Below are positions 7,598-13,750 of a DNA stretch of 14,323 nt, in pieces. The notes below the pieces were generated by a model. It had not been told where the DNA came from. It did no database searches and saw only the letters and a program-made list of their open reading frames with translations. Source of the stretch: UMGS1613 sp963616135 (GTDB taxonomy: Bacteria; Bacillota_I; Bacilli_A; RF39; UBA660); NCBI GenBank assembly GCA_963616135.1, contig CAVEJT010000028.1, forward strand, positions 1-14,323, given 5' to 3'. Within the stretch, counting starts at the first letter, position 1. Every line of letters begins with the position of its first letter. Made by a program: the position numbers and the translations under genes.

Positions 7598-7613
7598 AAA
7601 ATCACCTTAGTAT

Positions 7614-7622
7614 ATTATAACA
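7614..7622 (-). promoter_or_regulatory. Extended -10 element before the lipid kinase gene
   Basis: The minus strand reads TGTTATAAT (TATAAT at 7614-7619) in the 33-base gap between sigG and the lipid kinase gene. No convincing -35 is found at 16-18 bases. It may allow the kinase to be expressed outside sporulation despite its place behind sigG. Confidence 0.4.
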
Positions 7623-7630
7623 CGTATTTT

Positions 7631-8407
7631 TTATGAAATATTATTTTTTATATTATTTAATGCACTTTTTTCTAATCTAGATATTTGAGCTTGTGATATT
7701 CCTATTTCACTTGCTAACTCCATTTGAGTTTTACCAGTAACAAATCTCTCTATTATTATAAATTTTTCTTTATCCTTTAATTTAGATATAGCTTCATTTA
7801 AAGCAACTCTCTCATCTATAAAAGTCATTTTATTATTCTTATCTTCTATTTGATCTGCTAGATATATAGTATCCCCTCCATCATTATAAATAGGTTCAAA
7901 TATACTTACTGTGTCTCTCATACTGTCAAGGGCATTACTAACCTCATATTCTGTTAAATTTAATTTCTTAGCTATTTCCTTTATACTAGGTTCCCTATTT
8001 AATGAATTAGTAAGTTCTTCTTTAGCACTCATGGCATGGTATGCAATATCTTTAATACTACGTGCTACCCGTATACTATTATTGTCCCTTAAATATCTCT
8101 TTACTTCTCCCAATATCATAGGTACCGCATAAGTAGAAAATTTTACATCAAAACTTAAATTAAAATTATCAATAGCTTTAATAAGACCTATACATCCCAC
8201 CTGAAATAAATCATCCATATTATCTGTACGATTATTATACTTTCTAAGTATACTTAATACTAATTTTAGATTGCCATTCACTATTTCCTCTTTTGCTTTT
8301 ATTTCACCATTTTTAAACCTTACAAATAAATCTTTCATTTCTTCATTATTCAAAACCTTTAGACTCGCAGTATTCACGCCACAAATTTCAACTTTATGAC
8401 GTGCCAT
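7631..8407 (-). CDS. sigG: Forespore-specific RNA polymerase sigma factor SigG
   Basis: Late forespore sigma factor of endospore formation, 258 residues from the chosen start (260 in Bacillus). The N-terminus MARHKVEICGV matches SigG closely. Region 2 has DDLFQVGCIGL (65-75) and KFSTYAVPMILGE (89-101), the linker has EPIYNDGGD (171-179), and region 4 has the helix-turn-helix around TQMELASEIGISQAQISRLE (227-246). Asn44 in VNGNL corresponds to Asn45 of Bacillus SigG, the residue reported to distinguish SigG from SigF in binding the anti-sigma factor CsfB/Gin, so this is SigG rather than SigF. A GTG at 8437 is also in frame, but it lies upstream of the AAAGGAGG ribosome binding site, so the ATG at 8407 is preferred. 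spoIIGA and sigE, its upstream neighbours in Bacillus, are absent here. Confidence 0.95.
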   Translation of the reverse strand: MARHKVEICGVNTASLKVLNNEEMKDLFVRFKNGEIKAKEEIVNGNLKLVLSILRKYNNRTDNMDDLFQVGCIGLIKAIDNFNLSFDVKFSTYAVPMILGEVKRYLRDNNSIRVARSIKDIAYHAMSAKEELTNSLNREPSIKEIAKKLNLTEYEVSNALDSMRDTVSIFEPIYNDGGDTIYLADQIEDKNNKMTFIDERVALNEAISKLKDKEKFIIIERFVTGKTQMELASEIGISQAQISRLEKSALNNIKNNIS

Positions 8408-8411
8408 AAAT

Positions 8412-8419
8412 CCTCCTTT
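8412..8419 (-). promoter_or_regulatory. Ribosome binding site that decides the sigG start
   Basis: AAAGGAGG on the minus strand ends four bases before the ATG at 8407. The alternative in-frame GTG at 8435-8437 would place this site inside the coding region, and the extra ten codons do not resemble SigG. Confidence 0.85.
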
Positions 8420-8425
8420 CACAAA

Positions 8426-8455
8426 TATTGTGAGCACATAAAATAGATTTTAAAC
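8426..8455 (-). promoter_or_regulatory. Candidate SigF/SigG-type promoter for sigG
   Basis: GTTTA (8451-8455) is followed after 15 bases by GCTCACAATA (8426-8435). This fits the published SigF pattern GYWTA-15-GGNRANANTW at all five -35 positions and five of the seven defined -10 positions. It would give a 5' leader of only about 13 bases that contains the Shine-Dalgarno sequence. Bacillus spoIIIG is transcribed by SigF and SigG, so the placement is expected. Chance matches are possible in AT-rich DNA. Confidence 0.4.
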
Positions 8456-8478
8456 AACTTATTAAAAATATTTGTCAA
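8449..8478 (-). promoter_or_regulatory. Alternative sigma-A-like promoter for sigG
   Basis: A perfect TTGACA (8473-8478) is followed after 18 bases by TTTAAA (8449-8454), a weak -10. TTGACT also occurs eight bases further upstream (8481-8486). It overlaps the SigF-type candidate, so at most one may be real, or both may be used. Confidence 0.3.
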
Positions 8479-8507
8479 TGAGTCAAAATATATTAAAGAA
8501 AATATAT

Positions 8508-8540
8508 TTTATCTTTTATTTATATAGAACAAAAGATAAA
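8508..8540. repeat. Perfect inverted repeat in the gap upstream of sigG
   Basis: TTTATCTTTT (8508-8517) is repeated inverted as AAAAGATAAA (8531-8540) around 13 bases. Neither arm is followed by a run of T on either strand, so it is not an obvious terminator. It lies about 30 bases upstream of the TTGACA element before sigG and could be an operator or a hairpin. The rest of the 8408-8630 gap contains only the sigG promoter candidates and a weak terminator, and no RNA gene that I can recognise. Confidence 0.4.
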
Positions 8541-8613
8541 TTAAAATTTATTGTATAATTATATGAAATATATGAATACTGTATTTTTAACTTACCTAGC
8601 ACTTTCTTATTAT

Positions 8614-8640
8614 AAAAAAAAACAATCAAATTAAACGATT
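8614..8640 (-). terminator. Weak terminator after the HExxH gene
   Basis: Nine consecutive T on the minus strand (8614-8622) follow the stop codon, preceded by a short four-base stem AATC/GATT (8637-8640 with 8624-8627). The stem is too short to be convincing; the T run is the main support. Confidence 0.3.
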
Positions 8641-9425
8641 ATTTTTCTCTTTTTATTTATTATAGAAGTATATTCAGTGTTCTTAACTATAAGACCATAT
8701 TTAAATCTTTCCTCTAAATTCATATTACAAGATACAAGTTTATAAAACTTTTTATTATCATAGGAATAAAATGATAAATTCTTTAATTTAGACTCACATC
8801 CAGTTTTTATCATATATTCTTTAAATGGAATTGATAAAAACTTACCATCTACTTTTCTGTATCCCCTAATCATAGAGTCAATAAGTAAGTTGTTAGAAAT
8901 ATCATATAATTCATTAAATTTATCTAAATGTTTATTTTTCTCAATTGCTACAAATAAATATTTAGCAGCGTAGTAGTCTGCCAATCTCTCACTTGGATTT
9001 ATATTATAAGTATTATTATATACATCATTGACTGTTTTCTCAGTAGAGATAGCTTTTTTAATTAAACTTTTTAACTCATAATTTAAAATAATTCCTTCTA
9101 AATTATTATAATTTATTTTAAAATCTTGATAAAAATGTTCCATCTCATGTAATATTATATGTAACATTTCCAAATTTGACTCAAAATAATTTTTCTCTTT
9201 TTTTCTAATAAAATTTTTGTATCTATTTACCAATTTATTATAATCTATACTAATTTCATTTAAACTGTATTCTGCATAAGCATCAGAAATATTTTTGAAT
9301 TTTATATTTACATTATGATTATATAAAATTGACTCAATAAAATTTATAATAAATTCTTTATCAATTAATTTATTTTCTGTTGATTTTAATACTAACTCTT
9401 GTAAGAATTCTTTTCTTATGTTCAT
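8631..9425 (-). CDS. Putative zinc metallopeptidase-like protein, family not recognised
   Basis: A 264-residue cytoplasmic-looking protein without signal peptide or membrane helix. A helical N-terminal region (1-80, rich in Lys, Asn and Ile) precedes LHIILHEMEHFYQDF, which contains the zincin motif HExxH at H93-E94-M95-E96-H97. About 49 residues later comes NPSERLADYYAAKYL, where E146 is a candidate third zinc ligand in a helix, as in gluzincins and the ImmA/IrrE-type peptidases (ExEAxxFA). The C-terminal part (about 165-264) has no feature that I recognise. It lies between fhs and sigG, where Bacillus has spoIIGA-sigE. SpoIIGA is an unrelated membrane aspartic protease, so position alone says nothing firm. 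The start is preceded by AAGGCGGG, a weak site, and by a promoter candidate. A catalytic role is an inference from the motif. Confidence 0.8.
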   Translation of the reverse strand: MNIRKEFLQELVLKSTENKLIDKEFIINFIESILYNHNVNIKFKNISDAYAEYSLNEISIDYNKLVNRYKNFIRKKEKNYFESNLEMLHIILHEMEHFYQDFKINYNNLEGIILNYELKSLIKKAISTEKTVNDVYNNTYNINPSERLADYYAAKYLFVAIEKNKHLDKFNELYDISNNLLIDSMIRGYRKVDGKFLSIPFKEYMIKTGCESKLKNLSFYSYDNKKFYKLVSCNMNLEERFKYGLIVKNTEYTSIINKKRKIIV

Positions 9426-9452
9426 ATATTTGTTCCCGCCTTTAGGACATCT

Positions 9453-9481
9453 ATATTACCATAGTTTTTTATATATGAAAA
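9453..9481 (-). promoter_or_regulatory. Promoter candidate for the HExxH gene
   Basis: TTTTCA (9476-9481) lies 17 bases from TGG-TAATAT (TAATAT at 9453-9458), a partial -10 with an extended TG, about 28 bases before the start codon. Confidence 0.4.
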
Positions 9482-9500
9482 GAAAAATTTAATATTTCAT

Positions 9501-9530
9501 AAAAAAACTAATAAAAATAATTTTATTAGT
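9501..9530 (-). terminator. Rho-independent terminator after fhs
   Basis: A perfect 10-base stem ACTAATAAAA / TTTTATTAGT (9521-9530 with 9507-9516) with a 4-base loop runs into six T on the minus strand, nine bases after the fhs stop. This is the clearest terminator in the window. Confidence 0.75.
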
Positions 9531-9539
9531 CTCATTTTA

Positions 9540-11183
9540 TTAAAATAATCCCTTTATTTTTCCATTATTATCTATATCCATATTAAGATAAGCACTATTT
9601 TTACCTAATCCCGGCATAGTCATAATGTCACCCATAAGTACAACAATAAAACCTGCTCCACTCGATATTCTTATATCCGTAATAGTCATATCAAAATTAA
9701 CAGGGGCACCTAACTTTTTCATATTATCAGTAAATGAATATTGTGTTTTGGCTATACAGACTGGTAAATTTCCAAGTCCCATATCTTCTATTTTTTTTAT
9801 TTTATCATATATTTTATCACTTATAATAATATTATTAGCCCTATAAATTTCTTTTGCTATTTTATTTATTTTATCTGTTATACTCATATTAAAGCTATAT
9901 AATGGTTTAAAATCTATATCATTATTACAAATTTCTATTATTTTTTTTGTAAGATCTAATGCTCCTTTTCCGCCATATTTAAATGATTCACATATTTCTA
10001 TTGGATATCCCATATCTTTAACAAAATTTTTAACGAAATTTATTTCTGACTCTTTGTCAAAATCAAACTTATTTAAACAAACTATAATATTTTTTGTATA
10101 TTTACTCATGTTTTCTATATGTCTTTCAAGATTTACAATACCTTTTTTTAAATCCACTAGATTTTCTTTACAAATATCTTCCTTACTTATACCACCATTA
10201 TATTTTAAACTTCTAATAGTTGCATTTATAACAACACAATTAGGTTTAATATTTGCAACTTGACACTTTATATCAAAAAACTTTTCTGCTCCTAAATCAG
10301 CACCAAATCCAGCTTCAGTTACTACATAATCTGCAACATTTAATCCTATTTTAGTGGCAACTATTGAATTGCATCCATGAGCAATATTTGCAAAAGGTCC
10401 TCCATGTATAATTGCAGGATTATTCTCTAAAGTTTGAACTAAATTTGGCTTAATTGCATCTTTAAGTAAAAGTGCAATAGCACCTACACAATTAAGTTCA
10501 CGTGCAAATACGGGTTTATCCTCTTTATTATAGCCTATCAATATATTTCCTATTCTTACTTTTAAATCATCTATATCACTTGCCATACACAGTATTGCCA
10601 TAATTTCACTTGCCACTGCTATATTATAATGATCTTCTCTTGTCAATCCATTATTATCATATTTAATATCTACATTTCGAAGGGCTCTATCATTGAGATC
10701 AACACATCTATTAAATACTACTTCTTTTATATTTAAGCTATTACCTTGATATATATGGTTATCAATTATAGCACATAATAAATTGTTTGCTGATTCTATT
10801 GCATGTATATCTCCAGTAAAATGTAAATTAATATCTTCCATAGGTACAACCTGTGAATATCCACCACCTGTCGCACCACCCTTTATACCAAAAACAGGGC
10901 CTAATGATGGTTCTCTTAAAACTACTACACTATTTTTATTTAATTTTCTTAAGGCATCATTTATCCCAATACTCATAGTAGTTTTACCTTCACCAAAAGG
11001 GGTAGGATTAATACTAGTCACAAGTATTAATTTTCCATTATTATTACTATTAATATTATCAAAACTAATTTTAGCTTTATATTTACCATAACACTCTAAA
11101 TTAGAAGAATCAATATTAAGTTTATGAGCTATATCTTCTATTTTTTGCATTTTACAATTATTACTTATTTCTATATCAGTCAT
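9540..11183 (-). CDS. fhs: Formate--tetrahydrofolate ligase (Fhs)
   Basis: Cytosolic enzyme making 10-formyltetrahydrofolate from formate, tetrahydrofolate and ATP, which feeds purine synthesis and initiator tRNA formylation. The 547-residue length is near the family's usual 550-560. Family segments visible in order are the ATP-binding loop TPFGEGKTT (61-69), LREPSLGPVFGIKGGATGGG just after residue 85, the HFTGDIHAIESANNLL segment, FNRCVDLNDRALR, HGGPFANIAHGCNS, the VTEAGFGADLGAEKF segment, and the C-terminal ISSGAGFIVVLMGDIMTMPGLG. No key segment is missing. GGAGGT five bases before the ATG fixes the start. It has its own promoter candidate and terminator, so it is probably a single-gene unit. 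In Bacillus it is not part of the fts-sig region, so it was likely inserted here by rearrangement. Confidence 0.97.
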   Translation of the reverse strand: MTDIEISNNCKMQKIEDIAHKLNIDSSNLECYGKYKAKISFDNINSNNNGKLILVTSINPTPFGEGKTTMSIGINDALRKLNKNSVVVLREPSLGPVFGIKGGATGGGYSQVVPMEDINLHFTGDIHAIESANNLLCAIIDNHIYQGNSLNIKEVVFNRCVDLNDRALRNVDIKYDNNGLTREDHYNIAVASEIMAILCMASDIDDLKVRIGNILIGYNKEDKPVFARELNCVGAIALLLKDAIKPNLVQTLENNPAIIHGGPFANIAHGCNSIVATKIGLNVADYVVTEAGFGADLGAEKFFDIKCQVANIKPNCVVINATIRSLKYNGGISKEDICKENLVDLKKGIVNLERHIENMSKYTKNIIVCLNKFDFDKESEINFVKNFVKDMGYPIEICESFKYGGKGALDLTKKIIEICNNDIDFKPLYSFNMSITDKINKIAKEIYRANNIIISDKIYDKIKKIEDMGLGNLPVCIAKTQYSFTDNMKKLGAPVNFDMTITDIRISSGAGFIVVLMGDIMTMPGLGKNSAYLNMDIDNNGKIKGLF

Positions 11184-11200
11184 ATAGCACCTCCAATATA

Positions 11201-11229
11201 ATTATATTATATCATTAATTTTATAAGAA
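11201..11229 (-). promoter_or_regulatory. Promoter candidate for fhs
   Basis: TTCTTA (11224-11229) is 17 bases from TATAAT (11201-11206). A second TATAAT overlaps at 11206-11211. The -35 matches only three of six positions, and AT-rich DNA gives such hits easily. Confidence 0.4.
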
Positions 11230-11255
11230 AAAAATAAGTATTAAAACTTATTTTT
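11228..11255 (-). terminator. Terminator after ftsZ
   Basis: AAATAAGT pairs with ACTTATTT around a 6-base loop (core stem 11246-11253 with 11232-11239, extendable by two A-T pairs) and is followed by a T run on the minus strand. It overlaps the ftsZ stop codon. It is low in G-C, hence of moderate strength at best. Confidence 0.5.
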
Positions 11256-12330
11256 AAAAACTACCTCTATTTCTTAAGAACGAAGGAATTATATCATCTG
11301 AATCATCTTCATCAGCATTTGAATACTTAAATCCAGCCTCATTTACTCTATCATTACTAACTGGTTTATATTCAGGTTCATCCTCATCGTCAAATCCAGT
11401 TGCGATTACTGTAACTATAATTTCATCTGTTAAATTTTCATTAATAACAGCACCAAATATAGTATTCATTTCAGTATTAGCGCTACTTCTAATTACTTCA
11501 TTTGCTTCTTCAACTTCAAATAAAGTTAAATTATTACCACCTGTTACATTAATAATAGCATCTGTAGCTCCATCTATACTAGTTTCAAGTAATGGGCTTG
11601 ATATAGCTTGGCGTGCAGCCTCTGCAGCTCTATTTTCACCAACACCTATACCAATACCAATTAAAGCTGTTCCACGTTTTTCCATTACAGTTTTGACATC
11701 GGCAAAATCTAGGTTAATTAATCCAGCAACAGCTATTAAATCTGATATTGATTGAACACCACGTCTTAAAACATTATCTACTTCTTTAAATGACTCTAAA
11801 AGTGGTGTAGATTTATCAATTATTTCTCTCAATTTATCATTTGGTATTACTATTAATGTATCTACATTTTTCTTTAATTCCTCTAAACCAGAAATTGCTT
11901 GTTCCATTCTTTTTTTACCTTCAAAAGAGAATGGTTTAGTAACTATACCAACTGTAAGTGCGCCAAGTTCTTGAGCAATATTTGCGATAACTGGAGCAGC
12001 ACCTGTTCCAGTTCCTCCACCCATTCCACATGTTACAAATATCATATCAGCCCCAGCCAAAGCTTCTTCCAATTCTTTCTTACTTTCAAGGGCAGCCTCT
12101 CTACCAATTTCGGGTTTAGCACCTGCTCCTCTTCCTCCTGTTAAATTTTCACCAATCTGTATCTTCGTTGGAGCTTTAGAGCAATTTAATACTTGTAAAT
12201 CAGTATTAGCTACTATAAAATCAACACCTTTAACACCTGATTCTATCATTCTATTAACGGCATTGTTTCCTCCACCACCAACACCAATAACTTTAATTTT
12301 AGCAACTTGGTCCATTTCTAATCCAAACAT
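11254..12330 (-). CDS. ftsZ: Cell division protein FtsZ
   Basis: Tubulin-like GTPase that polymerises into the division ring at mid-cell. The 358-residue protein has the N-terminal GVGGGGNNAVNRM nucleotide segment, the tubulin signature GGGTGTG (104-110), and the T7 synergy loop NLDFADV (206-212) whose acidic residues complete the active site of the next subunit. A short acidic linker (about 313-345) is followed by the conserved C-terminal peptide DIIPSFLRNRGSF, which binds FtsA and other partners. All key residues are present. The linker is short compared with many Bacilli. GAGGAGG directly before the ATG supports the start; an internal Met6 is less likely. It follows ftsA by 11 bases in a normal ftsA-ftsZ pair. 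Confidence 0.98.
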   Translation of the reverse strand: MFGLEMDQVAKIKVIGVGGGGNNAVNRMIESGVKGVDFIVANTDLQVLNCSKAPTKIQIGENLTGGRGAGAKPEIGREAALESKKELEEALAGADMIFVTCGMGGGTGTGAAPVIANIAQELGALTVGIVTKPFSFEGKKRMEQAISGLEELKKNVDTLIVIPNDKLREIIDKSTPLLESFKEVDNVLRRGVQSISDLIAVAGLINLDFADVKTVMEKRGTALIGIGIGVGENRAAEAARQAISSPLLETSIDGATDAIINVTGGNNLTLFEVEEANEVIRSSANTEMNTIFGAVINENLTDEIIVTVIATGFDDEDEPEYKPVSNDRVNEAGFKYSNADEDDSDDIIPSFLRNRGSF

Positions 12331-12341
12331 AATTTCCTCCT

Positions 12342-13586
12342 CTATTCGCTAAAGAAAAAACCAAAAACTTTTCCTAGCATTGAATCTGACGTATTTAATT
12401 TTCTAGATGTAATAGAAGTTATTTGAAATACTTCATTATCACTAATCATACTATAATCAAGATTTTTTAACTTTAATTTACTAATAAAGTATACTAAATT
12501 TCCAATACAAGATGAATAAATATTATCTCTTATACCTAACATTCTAACATTTCCTATACTAGCATTTTCACCAAATATATCGTTTACAACATATTCAAAT
12601 CCTGGCATATTACTAGTACCACCTGTAATTATAATATAATCTATTTTCTTACTTGTCAATAGATTTATCTCTTTTTTTGCTTCATTTAATATATCTGCTA
12701 TTCTAGACATAACAACTTCAGAGATTTCAAATTGATTTATTTTTAAATGATCATCATAAGCACTTTTGACCTCTATAATATCATTCACACTTGCATTTCT
12801 TTTATGGGCTAAAGCAAATTTTAATTTTAAATTATTTGATGTTGGAATATCAAGCTTAAACATATATGAAATATCACTATCAATACTTTTACCACCCATA
12901 TTAACTATACTGCTTTTTACTAGTATACTTTTATTATACAAGGAAACTGTAGTAATATCATATCCAACATTTATTATAGCCCCTATTCTGTCTTCAAATT
13001 CTTTATTATTAAAAGAATATAAATCCCCTATATTATTTATAGAAATATCTACTACTTCTATACCTAATTGTTCAAGTAAACCCACCACAGAGTACACATT
13101 TTTCTTTGGAGCGGTAACTAAAACTGCCTTGCAACTCAAGTTACTTCCACGCATACCTTTAGGATTTTTTATAAATGCAGTATCATCTAGAGTATAATCA
13201 ACAGGAAGAACAGTAACCATTTCTCTTGAAGTAAATGGACTACTTTTAACAGCAACTTCAAGTACTTTCATTATATCATCGCCAGTAACAATACCATTTA
13301 CATTATTAACTTTGATACTGCCTCTTGCCATAGAATATTCAGCATTAAATGATGGAATACTCGCTATAACTTTTTTAATCTTTATACCAAGCATATCCTC
13401 TATTTCACTGATTGCTCCTTTAACACTTTCTTGAGCAAGTTCAACATCAGTAATTAACCCTTTTTTTATACCTTTAGATTTAAAAGATGAAGATGCAAGT
13501 AAATTTAACTTATTTTGATATAATTCACATACTACAATCTTTATTGTATCAGTTCCTATATCTAGACTAGTATAAATATGCTTCAT
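12342..13586 (-). CDS. ftsA: Cell division protein FtsA
   Basis: Actin-like ATPase that tethers FtsZ filaments to the membrane. The phosphate-1 motif LDIGTDTIKIVV starts at residue 8, phosphate-2 is NVGYDITTVSLY (206-217), and the adenosine motif is IIITGGTSNMPG (318-329). The 1C subdomain specific to FtsA lies around residues 85-160. The protein ends in an amphipathic stretch GKVFGFFFSE that fits the membrane-targeting helix, though it is short and not very basic. Length 414 residues is near the family average. The start is supported by AGGAG eight bases upstream. A good sigma-A-like promoter lies at 13614-13642, and ftsZ follows after 11 bases, so both are made together. Confidence 0.96.
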   Translation of the reverse strand: MKHIYTSLDIGTDTIKIVVCELYQNKLNLLASSSFKSKGIKKGLITDVELAQESVKGAISEIEDMLGIKIKKVIASIPSFNAEYSMARGSIKVNNVNGIVTGDDIMKVLEVAVKSSPFTSREMVTVLPVDYTLDDTAFIKNPKGMRGSNLSCKAVLVTAPKKNVYSVVGLLEQLGIEVVDISINNIGDLYSFNNKEFEDRIGAIINVGYDITTVSLYNKSILVKSSIVNMGGKSIDSDISYMFKLDIPTSNNLKLKFALAHKRNASVNDIIEVKSAYDDHLKINQFEISEVVMSRIADILNEAKKEINLLTSKKIDYIIITGGTSNMPGFEYVVNDIFGENASIGNVRMLGIRDNIYSSCIGNLVYFISKLKLKNLDYSMISDNEVFQITSITSRKLNTSDSMLGKVFGFFFSE

Positions 13587-13613
13587 TTAATCATCTCCTA
13601 CAATCTACATACT

Positions 13614-13642
13614 ATTATACTATAAAATAAAAAAAAAGTAAA
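13614..13642 (-). promoter_or_regulatory. Sigma-A-type promoter for ftsA-ftsZ
   Basis: TTTACT (13637-13642) and a perfect TATAAT (13614-13619) are exactly 17 bases apart on the minus strand, about 27 bases before the ftsA start codon. The -35 lies inside the A/T hairpin at 13630-13653. Confidence 0.6.
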
Positions 13643-13653
13643 AACTTTTTTTT
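13630..13653 (-). terminator. Terminator between the surface-protein gene and ftsA
   Basis: A perfect 10-base stem AAAAAAAAGT / ACTTTTTTTT (13644-13653 with 13630-13639) with a 4-base loop; on the minus strand its second arm is itself the T run. It lies about 100 bases after the stop of the surface-protein gene. It has only one G-C pair and could work in both directions. The remaining gap (13654-13750) is AT-rich with a small palindrome at 13724-13738 and no gene that I can see. Confidence 0.5.
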
Positions 13654-13750
13654 ATTTTCTTTAATAATATATAATCTAATCACTATACAACCTTATCTTA
13701 AAATAAATATTTTTGTGTTATTGATTATAAATTATAATACTTTCTAATTT

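Noticed and set aside
8435..8437. GTG as start of sigG
   Set aside because: It lies upstream of the Shine-Dalgarno sequence, within the candidate promoter, and the extra ten residues do not match SigG.
13724..13738. Small palindrome ATTATAAATTATAAT downstream of the surface-protein gene
   Set aside because: It consists only of A and T, is short, and has no T run or recurring partner; chance is a sufficient explanation.
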